This document shows, in pieces, positions 9,548-20,010 of a DNA stretch of 64,000 nucleotides. A program made the position numbers and the translations under genes. Position 1 is the stretch's first letter, and each line of letters opens with the position of its first letter. The DNA comes from Bedellia somnulentella (lineage: Eukaryota; Arthropoda; Insecta; Lepidoptera; Bedelliidae). The notes under the pieces are model-generated. The model was not told where the DNA came from. It saw only the letters and a list, made by a program, of their open reading frames with translations, and made no database searches. The stretch covers positions 868,001 to 932,000 of the forward strand of contig OY755174.1 of assembly GCA_963576735.1 (NCBI GenBank), given 5' to 3'.

Positions 9548-9786
9548 ACATACATATACTTACGGCCATAAATCCCAAAAAGGGGTAGCCAGAGCTTCAG
9601 AGTTAGTAACTCCTCAGCCACATTTGGAAGTTGATAGGGAACAAGATGGTAGGAACAAAGTATTGTAGGTGATGTGTCTACAACCGCGTCGCCCAAAAAC
9701 CACTTAACAAAGCCCCATACCCTCGCCTTTTAAAACACCGGTGGGTAGAAAGGGGTTGTGACATTCTAAGCCGGCACTACACGGCA
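9548..9786 (-). mobile_element. SINE-R copy, subtype B
   Basis: Subtype marks: ACGGCCATAAATCCCAAAAA, CACATTTGGAAGTTGATAGG and GACATTCTAAGCCGGCACTA. Imperfect flanks (GGTATATA and TTGTATATG) may be a decayed TSD. A weak SINE-T-like scrap, CACCTCTGCC and CCCCTTTTGGGGATAT, precedes it at 9480-9516. Confidence 0.9.
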
Positions 9787-10510
9787 AATTTGTATATGTA
9801 TGCAATTGTGTACAAAAGACTTATGAAGTGAACAGACTCATACATAAATCTGTAAATTGTACGTCTTTACTCATTCACTTTCAGGTACTATTATTTGGTC
9901 ACAAGTTTTTGTGCTCTTATGATTTCACATCCACATTCTACAAAGTGAATTTTTACGAGTTGATCCCAAATTAAAAACTTCATAGATCAGAAGTACGTGC
10001 AAAATTTCGGCAAACTCAGAAGGGTCCTCCTCTTTTAATAAATAAAGACAAAGTAGCCTCAGGCCGGAATCGGAATTATGAATGTATGAAACGAGAGTGA
10101 CGCTTATTTGATTTTCTTTTGACGAGTCTCTTTACCAACATTTTATAAGAGAAACAGACGTCTATGTTTAAATAAGTTTTTTTATTTATTATGTACCGGA
10201 CTGCTGAAATAGTTTCGCAATTGTGAATTTTGATATATATTTTATCTAATACAAAAATACTTTTTTCTACAGTCAAATTGCAAGAGCAGTTTTAAATGTA
10301 AGATATATAAACTGTGTATTAATATTATAAATAAATCAACATGTCTATCTGAATAGTAAATTTAGACGGACATATTATACACAGATCAAGTTAGCCCTAA
10401 ACTAAGTAAGTCTTATATTATGGGATACTAACTCAACGATATAATTAATATGATTTAATGCACATATGAATAACATCCAGGACTAAAAAACAATCATTTA
10501 TGCTCATCAC
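9787..10510. other. Unassigned AT-rich stretch
   Basis: No repeat family or coding pattern recognised. Confidence 0.5.
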
Positions 10511-10590
10511 ATAAATTTCACTCTCAGCGGGGATCGAACCCGCAACCTCCGGACCGCGAAAATAGTCACCTATCCAATCGTCACGCCTTT
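10511..10590 (-). repeat. tRNA-like SINE head remnant
   Basis: GCGGGGATCGAACCCGC is an intact T arm with B box on the minus strand, next to ACCTCCGGA. The D arm is only loosely recognisable (GATTGGATAGGTGAC). No mature tRNA fold is likely. Confidence 0.55.
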
Positions 10591-10601
10591 TAAAATAAAA
10601 A

Positions 10602-10782
10602 CGGCTTCAGAATAATAACTTCTCAGCCATTTTTAGAAGGTCAGTGAAGAAAAGATTTTATTATAAAGGATTCACTAAGAAAGGTATATACATAGTCATT
10701 ATGGTTGTAAATCCCTAGAAGGGGTAGCCAGAGCTTCACAATAAGATTCTACTCAGCCACATTTGGCAGTTGAAAGGAAAAA
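10602..10782 (-). mobile_element. Two SINE-R fragments in tandem
   Basis: The first (to about 10680) has CTTCAGAATAATAACTTCTC and GAAAAGAT. The second (10690-10782) has TAAATCCCTAGAAGGGGTAG and ACTCAGCCACATTTGGCAG. Confidence 0.7.
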
Positions 10783-11010
10783 CATACATACATACATAAA
10801 CTCATGCCGTTGATTCCCATTGGGTTAGGCAGAGACTATCGTTAGCCACTTAGTAAGATCCTGGCAAACCTCTCCAGCTTCGTTCACATCCATCAATCTT
10901 TTTATAAATGCTCTTTTGTTCTTCATACTCCGGATTCTTGCCTTTTTGAGCACACTCTCCATTTGGTCCAACTGTGTCCTCTTGGAGGGCATCCTCTACT
11001 TCCACTACCT
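10783..11010 (-). mobile_element. RTE-type LINE 3' end
   Basis: The CATACATA tail leads into GTTGATTCCCATTGGGTTAG, then CTTCGTTCACATCCATCAA and CCTTTTTGAGCACACTCTCC. These are the reverse complement of the RTE C-terminal codons. The frame is interrupted. Confidence 0.85.
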
Positions 11011-11551
11011 TCCGAATTGTCTGTCTCTAACTCATAGTGCAAATTTTTGTTTTGAATTAATATAACTTATCTTTGTAGAATGGCTCTTTGTGGATAACAC
11101 TGTTTAAAACACTTTACGAAAAATATTATATTATTACCATAAAGTACGATGTTATTTAAACCAAAATAGTAGCTATTCCTGTATACATCATTTTTACACA
11201 TACATCATCCTTATCCTTAGTTCTCAATCAATCACAAATATGATATTCACACATCTTCTGGAAAACCTCTTACTTATTTCAAACTGTTCTCAGACTGCAT
11301 CGATAACAATAAAGTTAGTAAATAAACATCGATAAGTAAACTGCGCCATTTCATTACAAAAATCCAATCTTCTAAAATATAACTGAAGTTTTAAAGATCT
11401 CCCGCCGGGCGGTGCACAAACAGACGCCATGATGGAAATTTTAATTCCATTCGGAACAGGGCGTTGTTTGTTTTAAGAATGGAATACTGCTGCGTCATCG
11501 TCGACGGTCGCGCGCTGAAATGTTCTCTTGTCGGACTTTGAACTCCTGGTA
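11011..11551. other. Unassigned stretch with a GC-rich patch
   Basis: Mostly AT-rich. At 11400-11550 the sequence becomes GC-rich with several CpGs (CCCGCCGGGCGGTGCACAA, GTCGACGGTCGCGCGCTG). No open frame of useful length was seen. It could be conserved non-coding or promoter-like host DNA, but that is not demonstrated. Confidence 0.35.
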
Positions 11552-12312
11552 CTTTTTAGGGTTCCGTAGCCAAATGGCAAAAACGGGACCCTTATAGATT
11601 CGTCATGTCTGTCTGTCCGTCCGTCCGTCCGTATGTCACAGCCAGTTTATTCCGAAACTATAAGAACTACATTATTGAAAATTGGTGCGTAGATGTATTC
11701 TGTAAACCGCATTAAGATTTTAAAATAAAATCTGAAAAAAAAACCAAAATTTTTAGGGTTCCCCATACATAGAACTGAAACTCAAAATTTTTTTTTTCAT
11801 CAAACCTATACGTGTGGGGTATCTATCAAAAGGTATTTGAAAATGATGTTGAGGTTTCTTATATCATTTTTTTCAAAACTGAATAGTTTGCGCGAGAGAC
11901 TTTTCCAAAGTGGTAAAATGTGTGTCCCCCCCCCCCCCCGTAACTTCTAAAATATGGGCATGATAAAACTGAAAATAATATATGATGTGTATTACTATAC
12001 AAACTACTAACGAAAATTGGTTTGAATGAGATCTAGCCAGTAGTTCTATTTTTAAACGTCATTAATCAAATTACTTACCTAACTTTTTGCTTTGTATTAA
12101 TAACGGTAACAGGTATGACGCTATTCACAAAATATTGAGTTGTATATTTACTTTTAAAATAATTAATAAAATAAAAATAAAATAAATAATTAAGGGAGCT
12201 CCCATACAAGAAACGTGAAAAAAAAGGTTATAATATTATAGTGTCTAATGTTGTATGGATAATGGTACGGAACCCTCCGTGCGCGAGTCCGACTCGCACT
12301 TGGCCGGTTTTT
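11552..12312 (+). repeat. Pan-lepidopteran interspersed repeat (~760 bp)
   Basis: It begins TTTAGGGTTCCGTAGCCAAA, has a TCTGTCTGTCCGTCCGTCCG run, and ends CGTGCGCGAGTCCGACTCGC followed by ACTTGGCCGGTTTTT. I recognise these ends as a widespread lepidopteran repeat but cannot assign its class. Short inverted matches (GGTTCCGTA and TACGGAACC) lie near the two ends. No ORF is present. Confidence 0.8.
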
Positions 12313-12736
12313 GAATTGTTGTGATGTTGATTAATTGTTGAAAAAAATATGTTTCATGTTTTTCATTATTTTATTTTGAAGGGTAATTGTTTTGTATACG
12401 GGTATTGTTCTTATGGTGGTAATCAGCGTAAGCAAAATGTGTCATTAGAGCCGAGACATAAGCTTGTGTTAGAAGTGATATCTTCAAGCAACCGATTTCC
12501 GTAATGACTAAATTCATTTTACGTGTTCCAAACGATCATTTTCAATGCTCACGTAGTATTCTGTCAACAGAAAACGTGAACTCTTATTGGTTTTAAACAT
12601 AAACATCGCAAACAAATGTTTTTTGGGTAATATTATTTTCAATAGCTTTTTTTTTGGCTGTCGTACGATAGGGCTAAAGGTATTTTTTATTGATAAGTGT
12701 CTAAGGTCTATCTATCGTTTATTCCTTAGAGAACTA
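12313..12736. other. Unassigned stretch
   Basis: Nothing recognised. Confidence 0.5.
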
Positions 12737-12934
12737 ACATACGTACATATATTCACTCTAAATCCCAAAAAGAATTAGCCAGAGCATCTGAATGAGAAGT
12801 TTATCAACCAATTTTGGTACTTAAATGGGGAAAAGATTGTAAAATGAAGTGATTAGTGATCATTGCCCAACAATCGTTTAAAATTCCCAATACTACAATC
12901 ATTTGCCTCTTACGAGACCCACGGGACAAAATGG
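12737..12934 (-). mobile_element. SINE-R copy, old
   Basis: Diverged: TAAATCCCAAAAAGAATTAG, GGGGAAAAGATTGTAAAATG and TTGCCTCTTACGAGACCC remain. The 5' end is lost. Confidence 0.7.
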
Positions 12935-13379
12935 TTTTAAAAAGCATTTATACATATTCTACCATTACCTCTTTTTACAGGTCTAATGTTTATAATAATT
13001 TATTAATTAACACGTTTATTCCGATAAAGTCACGTAACACTGAAAACCACAATGCACTGGTTTTAAATCAGTTAGACTATGTATAGCGGTTAATTAATAG
13101 ATTCCGCTGGTTCTCCATCCACTAACACCCAATTAATTGAATACATTTGCATGTGATTGCATTTACATTTCGATTCAAATTGGATTGTCTGCAAGCGTAC
13201 TGTACTTCGTAGTGAATTATTCAAGTCAATCTTCGCTAAACTAAGCTAAAGAAGGTTGATTTCGTTCAAGGCTGAATAAGGTTGCCAGAGATTTAAGATC
13301 TACAACTTTTTAGTCACTTTTGGTAAAAGGGTTTTGTTATACTGCCTATATAATTGGAAACATCCTATATAATTGGAAA
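12935..13379. other. Unassigned stretch
   Basis: Includes the AT-rich run AATTAATTGAATACATTTGC near 13130, which resembles one at 36,691. Otherwise nothing recognised. Confidence 0.4.
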
Positions 13380-13595
13380 CATACATGCATATATGCATAC
13401 ATACATATACTGACGGCTGAAAATCCCTAAAGGGATAGCCAGAGATTCAGAAACCGAATTTTGTAGCCATTTTGTAAGTTAAGTGGGAAACTACATTCCG
13501 CATCGCCAAAAGATCACTTAAATAGCTTCGATTGCTCTGAAGTCACCTATGGGAAGAAATGGGGTAGTGCTAAGCTAAGCAGACACTACACAGCA
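13380..13595 (-). mobile_element. SINE-R copy, old
   Basis: Contains ACTGACGGCTGAAAATCCC, GGGAAGAAATGGGGTAGTGC and GCAGACACTACACAGCA, with internal deletions. Confidence 0.8.
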
Positions 13596-13612
13596 AATAT
13601 ATGCTATGTGTA

Positions 13613-13771
13613 ATAATAGAATAGAATAGAATAGAAAACTCTTTATTGTACATCAAATATGGAAAAACAATTACAAATACACAGAATGAATTAACAAAAG
13701 TACAATTGGCGGTCTTATCACTAAAAGCGATCTCTTCCAGACAACCTTTGAACGGAGAGGACAATAAATTA
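13613..13771 (-). mobile_element. LINE 3' end with (TATTC)n tail
   Basis: The AGAATAGAATAGAATAG tail is followed by CTCTTTATTGTACATCAAA (AATAAAG on the sense strand), then GGCGGTCTTATCACTAAAAG and GCGATCTCTTCCAGACAACC. It is the same family as the copies at 32.84 and 57.82 kb. No coding part is present, so the parent is not identified. Confidence 0.75.
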
Positions 13772-14069
13772 GAGTCATGTGAGATAGATGTACAACAACA
13801 TGGTAAAACTGATAACTATGCGTTTTTCTGCACAAACAATACAACAATCCAGTCATACTTAAATCTAGTATAATAATAATGAAATAATGTTTACTTACTT
13901 TCCTTACTTTGCTACATAGCTTGTTGTAACACTTCTTATATATCTTGCTCAATTCATAATTCAGCCAAAATACGTCTTCACTTAAAGATCTCGATGGAAA
14001 CCAGTCTTGTGCTTTTAAGAGGCATACCCATATAGCGCAATCCAATATTAAGTATGTTTAACAAAACCT
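13772..14069. other. Unassigned stretch
   Basis: Nothing recognised before the RTE insertion site. Confidence 0.5.
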
Positions 14070-15231
14070 ACACCAGAGCTTACATACATACATACATATA
14101 CTCACGCCGTTAATTCCCATTGGGGTAGGCAGAGACTATCGATCGCCACTTCGTACGATCCTGGCAAACCTCTCTTGCTTCGTCTACATCCATCAATCTT
14201 TTCATACATGCTCTTTTATTCTTCATACTTCGGACGCCTGCCTTTTTGAGCACACTTTCAATTTGGTCCAAGTGTGTCTTTCGTGGCCGTCCTCTACTAA
14301 CATTACCTTCCACATTAGCTCTATAGATACCTTTTACCAATTTCCTATCATCCATCCTCTCGATGTGCCCAAACCATCTCAACATTCCTTTTTCTATCTT
14401 ACTTACAATATCATCTTTTACACCACACCTTTCACGAATCACATCGTTCCTCACACGATCACATAACCTAACATTACAAACTTTTCTGAGGGACCTCATT
14501 TCTACTGCATTCACTCTGCTTTCATGCTTCTTCTGCCACACCCAACATTCACTGCCATACATAAGCGTAGGAACAAGAACGGCATCATGCACAGCCATTC
14601 GGGCCCTTTCGGACACCGATTGACTAGACATTAGGCTATCCAATGCTCCATTAATCGCATTACCCTTTTTCACTCTTCTCTCAATATCTTCATCACATTT
14701 TCCATCCCTTGTAAACAAACTTCCCAGATATACAAACTCCTTCACCTGTTCCACATCCTTACCATCAATCGCAATCACGCATTCTGTCACATCTTCCTGT
14801 CTCTCAAAACCCATCGTTTTGGTCTTATCCACATTCACCCTCATTCCCTTTCTTACAAAAGACTTACATGCAATATTCATCATCTCTTGCAACTCTTCTG
14901 CCGATGATGCAAGTAGCACTTGATCGTCAGCATACAAGAGGCATTTAATGATGAATCCACCCATTCTTAGTCCATAAACACTTTCACGCAACTCTGTCAA
15001 ACAGTCATCCATGAACAAATTGAAGAGCCACGGAGAAGCTACACATCCCTGTCGGACACCCCTAGAGATTCCGAACCAGTCAGTGTTTTCCCCGTTTACT
15101 CTTACACATGCACTAGAATCCTCATAGAGTGATACCAATGCACGTATAAGTTGACTCCCCAAACCGAACTTGGATAACACCTCCCATAAACACTTTCTTA
15201 CCACCCTATCATACGCCTTCTCTAAATCAAT

Positions 15232-17642
15232 AAAAAAAAAAAAATAAAAAAAATAAAAATTTATTCAGTTTTCAAAAGTACATAATATTCGTCTTAACCT
15301 AGTAAGTTATTTAAAGTACAAAATATAACATTTTCCTGTTCCTGAGCTAGGTAATTTACCTGTGTTTCAGGCAACAATAAACAAAAAAGGCTTAAACTAT
15401 CAGTTTTCATATAATGGTATTGGTAAGTAGTGTATAAATTATTATCAGACTCGATTGTATCTAACTAATTGTATTATTATGATAAAAAAATAAAAACATC
15501 TTATATTAACTTATTATATTAAGCAATTCCTCTGATTCCGTGTATGTAAGATTTAAAAGCCACGATTGAAGTTTTTTCTTGCATTCAAAGTTGTTTAAGT
15601 TATATAATACTAGTAATCTATTAATTTTATTATATAAGTATGGACCTAAAAATATAAAGAATCTATTTGTAATGGAAAATTTTGCACTATAAGTATTCAA
15701 ACATACTATATCCTTTCGCCTCCTGTTTAGTGTATCAGGGTTGAAGTGTAAGCTAGCATGCTGCTTTAGAACAGTGAATCGAATAAAGAGCTGGCGCACA
15801 GTTAGCACTTTGCATTGTTTATATAGTTCGGTAGTAGGGAAATAGAAAGGGCGCGCTGTGGCTACTTTAAGTAGCGCTCTTTGAGCTCGTTCCAGATTTA
15901 ACATAGTGGTAATGCCAGCACCTCCCCAAGATTTTATGCAATAAGTCAGTAAGGATTGACCAAGCGCTTGATAGATTTGTTTTATTAAAGCGTAGTCACA
16001 TATGTGTCTCAACTTTTTAAATATTACTATAAGTTTTCTAATTCTATTACAGAGTGCATTAATATGGACCTTAAAAGTTAAAGTAATATCGAGAGTAATT
16101 CCAAGATATTTGATGTTAATTGCTTTGGAGATAGTTGAGCATGGGCATGGTGCGCTATCAGTGCAAGTGCGGTGATGTGCATAAAGCGGGGTGTTAGCGA
16201 GTAATGGTGTAGAAGTGTTCCTTGCGAAAATCATATACATAGTTTTATCAGTGTTCAAGGACAGAAAATTATTAAAAAGCCAGTCATTCACAATACTAAA
16301 GCCAAATTGAGCGAATTTATAAGCTTCGTCTATTGTTTTTGCAGAAAAAAGTAAGGCTGTGTCATCTGCATATGAAACTATGGTGCCGTTATTAAGTTGG
16401 AGATTACATAGCTCATTAATATAAATCAAAAATAGGCTGGGTCCTAAGATACTACCCTGAGGGACGCCATAGGGGTGGTTTTTTGAAAATGTGCTATAAT
16501 TGTCTCCAATTTTTAGGCACTGAAGTCTATTACTAAGATAACTTTCAAATAATTTTAACTGAGTATCCCGAATGCCGATATTTTCTAATTTTCGCAATAA
16601 AATTGGAATTGAAATTGTATCAAAGGCTTTTTTGAGGTCGAGAAAAATCCCTATAACATGCATACCTTTGTCCAAATTTTGCACAATTTCATTTGTAAGG
16701 CAATGGACTGCGTCATCAGTAGATAACTTTTTACGGAAACCAAATTGACAACTTGAGAGAAAGGATATTTCATCTAAATATTTTATTAACCTACTGTTCA
16801 TTATTTTTTCCAAAATTTTAGAGAAAGTGGGAAGAAGAGAAATCGGTCTGTAATTATTTGGTTGGTTTTTATCCCCCGATTTATAAATCGGAATAACCAC
16901 AGCTTTTTTTAATGACTCGGGGAATATACCTTGAGACAAGCAATTTTGAAATATGAGAGTTAACGGAGGGGCTAGTATATCCTTACAAAATTTCAAAACT
17001 TTACATGAGATGTTATCCCATCCGGGGGCACTATTACTTTTTAAGTTATTTATAATACCCTCTACTTCAGAGACGTCTGTATCGATCATAACAAACGATT
17101 TAAGCCTTGAAGGGTGTTTAGAATTAGCTTGAATGTTTATGAAAAAGTTATTTATAAATTCTGCTGACTGTGTGGGAGTTGACCTTAGCTTGAATAGTTC
17201 GTTAGGGATATCATTATGTTTTGTCGTGCAAGTCTTTTGTTTAATGAAATTCCAAATTAATTTGTTGTTACTTCCCGCAGATTGAAGTTCTTTTTTCTCG
17301 TACTCACATTTTACATTTTTCAAAATTTTATTGCAAAAATTGCGATATCGTTTGTAAATAAGAGTAATAGTATTGTTAGTAGGCTCAAGCATATACCTTT
17401 TGTGCAACTTATCTCTATGTTTTATGCATCTGATTAAGCCAGGAGTTATCCAAGGTTTTATTATTTGGTACTTCCTGCTTTGACGAAACGTGCTTGTATT
17501 TTTCGCAATTGCATTTTGAACACAGTTAGTCACGTAATTCATGGAAAAGTTTACGTCAGTATTATTACAAACCGTGCTGAACTCTATTTGAATTAAATCA
17601 CGTCTTACGTTTTGCATGTTAACACTAGAATAGCTGCGGAGG
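15232..17642 (-). mobile_element. CR1/Daphne/Jockey-group LINE, 5'-truncated, nested in RTE
   Basis: It joins RTE sequence at 15231 and 17643; the ends share at most AAT, so any TSD is about 3 bp or absent. The coding-strand 3' end is T-rich (TTTTTATTTTTTTTATTTTT). Without it the RTE reads continuously through FIDLEKAYD. Confidence 0.92.
15506..17617 (-). CDS. LINE reverse transcriptase (endonuclease missing)
   Basis: An uninterrupted 703-codon frame stays open up to the 5' junction at 17642, so the Met start is only the first one left after truncation. Residues 1-150 are the linker upstream of the RT. The RT spans roughly 190-480: KKAVVIPIYKSGDKNQPNNY, PISLLPTFSKILEKIM, motif A FLDLKKAFD near 329, GVPQGSILGPSLFLIYINEL near 382, and motif C SYADDTALL near 416. 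The C-terminal region (480-703) is the thumb and tail, with KYLGITLD and LGQSLLTYCIKSWGGAG. It differs clearly from the LINE at 25.4 kb, so it is another family of the same group. It has no endonuclease, so it cannot move itself by the usual route. Confidence 0.9.
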   Translation of the reverse strand: MQNVRRDLIQIEFSTVCNNTDVNFSMNYVTNCVQNAIAKNTSTFRQSRKYQIIKPWITPGLIRCIKHRDKLHKRYMLEPTNNTITLIYKRYRNFCNKILKNVKCEYEKKELQSAGSNNKLIWNFIKQKTCTTKHNDIPNELFKLRSTPTQSAEFINNFFINIQANSKHPSRLKSFVMIDTDVSEVEGIINNLKSNSAPGWDNISCKVLKFCKDILAPPLTLIFQNCLSQGIFPESLKKAVVIPIYKSGDKNQPNNYRPISLLPTFSKILEKIMNSRLIKYLDEISFLSSCQFGFRKKLSTDDAVHCLTNEIVQNLDKGMHVIGIFLDLKKAFDTISIPILLRKLENIGIRDTQLKLFESYLSNRLQCLKIGDNYSTFSKNHPYGVPQGSILGPSLFLIYINELCNLQLNNGTIVSYADDTALLFSAKTIDEAYKFAQFGFSIVNDWLFNNFLSLNTDKTMYMIFARNTSTPLLANTPLYAHHRTCTDSAPCPCSTISKAINIKYLGITLDITLTFKVHINALCNRIRKLIVIFKKLRHICDYALIKQIYQALGQSLLTYCIKSWGGAGITTMLNLERAQRALLKVATARPFYFPTTELYKQCKVLTVRQLFIRFTVLKQHASLHFNPDTLNRRRKDIVCLNTYSAKFSITNRFFIFLGPYLYNKINRLLVLYNLNNFECKKKLQSWLLNLTYTESEELLNIIS

Positions 17643-18970
17643 AATGAAGGAGCAATACACCTTTTGGTTCTTAGCTAAGAACTTTTCGGTGATGCTCCTT
17701 AGAGAGAAGATTTGATGCATACATCCCATTCCTTTCCTAAATCCTGCTTGCACATCCCATATTTTCTCATCAGTTTCATTCATCACTCTTTCAATCAGTA
17801 CCTTAGCATACAATTTACCGACAATGCTGAGTAGGCTACTGCCGCGGTAGTTTTTAGCCTCCAGGCGTGACCCTTTTCCTTTATATACAGGGGCACAATC
17901 ACCGCCTTGCACCAGTCTTGTGGTACTTTGCCACTCGACCAGTACTTTTGGAAAAGGAAGTACAACCAAGAAGCCACCAACCCTTTACCAGCCCTCAGCA
18001 TTTCGATAGTTATCCTATCATACCCTGCCGCCTTCCCTATTTTCATACTCTTCATTGCTTTCATTATTTCTTCCATACTGATCTCACTTTCACTCAAGGC
18101 ACCCATCGCATCGTTCCAATCAACATTACTGTCGATTGGCGAAGAAACGGATGCGTCCTCTTTTGAAAAGTCCCTCAAAATAGTTCTTCCATACTCGTTT
18201 CATGCTACTTTCATCCGTCGCCAATTCACCCTGATCATCTTTCACTACATTCACTCTCGTGTTTTGGGAAACTCCCTTTTCTTTCCGGACATATTTCCAG
18301 AACCACTTTTGGTTATTCCGGAAATTATCAGAGAGTTTCCTCTCACACCATTCTATCAGATCACGCTTTTTCTTTTCTATTTTCTTCTTAACCTCATTCT
18401 TAACTCTCTTATATTCATCTTCACTATTTTTCACTACATCATCTGTTACTCTCGCATCCATTCGTTTACTAGCTCTGACCGCTAGTAAATCTAACCAAGC
18501 TTTCTTCTTATCTCCAACTGCCTCTTTCACATCTTTATCCCACCAACTTGTTGGTGGTCTATTTGACCTTTTACACAATCCACATACTTCCGTCGCACAT
18601 TCAACCATTGTCGATTTGAGCACATTCCATACTTCTTCTATTTCCATTTCATCCCTCATCTCCACGCAACTTAGTCTATCATCCAATTTCTTCACGTATT
18701 CATCACTGATCTTTTCATCATCTTGCAATTTCTCCACTTTTATTCTCGCAAGATCCGTTGTTGACACTTTGGCCCTATGACCCCAACGCGTGCACAGACC
18801 TCTTACTCGGGATATAACAAGGAAGTGATCTGTGCCAACATTCGTGCCCCTATAGACTCTGGTGTCAACAACCTTTGCTCTCAGCCTTTCATCAACAATC
18901 ACAACACCAGAGCTTAGTTTGAGGAAAATTTAATCCACATTAAGTTTCTGTAAAAAGGTAAACCGTAAAA

Positions 18971-19223
18971 CATACATACATACATACATATGCTCACGGC
19001 TATAAATCCCTAGAAGGGGTAGCCAGAGCTAAGGAATTGGAAATTCCTCAGCCACGTTTGAAAATTTTAGTGGGGAAAAGATGGTAAAATAAAGGTTTTC
19101 GGTGATGGGTTTCCAACCACATCGCCCAAAAATCTCTTTAAAGCTCCAAATCCGTTAGTCGCCTCTTACGTACACCCACCGGACGAAATGGGGTAGTGTT
19201 ATTCTATGCCGACACTACACAGC
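18971..19223 (-). mobile_element. SINE-R full length with 11-bp TSD
   Basis: AAACCGTAAAA flanks it at 18960-18970 and 19224-19234. The 3' loop is CTAGAAGGGG. A GTTTCCAACCACATCGCCC variant covers the B-box-like site. Confidence 0.95.
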
Positions 19224-19234
19224 AAACCGTAAAA

Positions 19235-19601
19235 AACATAATATTCATTTTGCATAATTCAATCAATGTTTTAATTAGTTGAAAAGTTCTTCAATTGGTT
19301 AGACAACATTGTTTTTCGTTATAATCTAAACCAAATCAGAAACTGGTAAACAGAAATTTCTTGATGCTGTTTGTTAGTTTCCGATAGTCGTTAGTTGCTT
19401 TCAAAGCCACAACTCAATTAAACTTTAAACGCTCTTTGGAGACCTCTATAATGAAAGGAAATCCGCAAACGAGTACTTCATTTTGAGTCTTAAATACTTG
19501 TTTTAAAGTTGAATTTGAATTAAGGAAATCAGATAAGCACTTTGTGTTGTAATGATCATGTTTATTGACAGTTTAAGGAAAGTAATTATGTCTTAAAAGG
19601 A
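19235..19601. other. Unassigned stretch
   Basis: Nothing recognised. Confidence 0.5.
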
Positions 19602-19737
19602 ATTTGGTCATTTTGTTGTACGAGACGAGATATTTCGCGTCAAATTGTGAATAAAGTTAGCATGTATTGGTTGAGTTGTCTAGACTAGGCGTTTCATATG
19701 TATTGGAAACAGTCTGAGATTAGAACTAGAATTAACA
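19602..19737 (+). repeat. 136-bp duplicated block, copy 1
   Basis: From ATTTGGTCATTTTGTTGTAC to AGAACTAGAATTAACA. It recurs at 21269-21404 with one difference that I can find (AATAAAG versus AATGAAG). No TSD or terminal repeat is evident. Confidence 0.93.
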
Positions 19738-19887
19738 ACTGTTCGTTTTGACATCGGTAACCATATCCCTTAAATTTGTGACCTCAATGTATTGTTGGTA
19801 CCTGGCCTTTCACATATTATTTATTATTATATTTAAAAAAATACAACAAAGATTTAACATGATAAATCTTGATAAACTACCTTTGAA

Positions 19888-20010
19888 GTAGAGAAAGTTA
19901 ATAAAAGACAGTTGGTGTTGGGTATACAGCCACATTGCCCAACAATCACTTATAAGGCCCTAAAACCCCAAGTCACCTCTTTAAGTGTCTTTTTAAACCG
20001 ACTCTACAAA
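19888..20010 (-). mobile_element. SINE-R fragment, old
   Basis: GTTGGTGTTGGGTATACAGCC, CACATTGCCCAACAATCACT and CCCCAAGTCACCTCTTTAAG match the middle of SINE-R. Confidence 0.6.

Larger units (their letters stand above)
14110..18902 (-). pseudogene. RTE-type endonuclease/reverse transcriptase, broken
   Basis: RTE polyproteins nick DNA with an N-terminal APE endonuclease and copy their RNA by target-primed reverse transcription. The first frame (18902-18126) opens with the end of the endonuclease, VVDTRVYRGTNVGTDHFLVI, and the linker to the RT. Frameshifts near 18170 and 17900 follow, then RT regions with QDWCKAVIVPLY, KNYRGSSLLSIVGKLYAKVL and QAGFRKGMGC. The nested LINE splits motif A (FIDLEKAYD) at 15231/17643. 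Downstream are VRQGCVASPWLFNLFMDD, LLYADDQVLL with the catalytic YADD near 14930, and the tail LRWFGHIERMDDRKLV to AYPNGN and stop at 14110. The tail is what all the short RTE fragments encode. Confidence 0.93.
14082..18903 (-). mobile_element. RTE-type LINE, 5'-truncated, 12-bp TSD, with nested LINE
   Basis: ACACCAGAGCTT flanks it at 14070-14081 and 18904-18915. The 3' end is GCCGTGAGTATATG with a (TATG)n tail at 14082. The 5' end starts inside the last part of the endonuclease domain. About 2.4 kb of LINE (15232-17642) is inserted, leaving about 2.4 kb of RTE sequence. It is the longest RTE copy in the window and the reference for the others. Confidence 0.95.

Noticed and set aside
11629..11650. 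GTCC/GTCTGTCC microsatellite as a separate feature
   Set aside because: It is an integral part of the 11.55-12.31 kb repeat.
11926..11939. C homopolymer (~14)
   Set aside because: Lies within a known repeat. More likely a sequencing-prone homopolymer than a feature.
18259..18780. 173-codon plus-strand open frame
   Set aside because: Antisense of the RTE linker region; its Ser/Phe-rich composition is the mirror of the Lys/Glu-rich coding strand.
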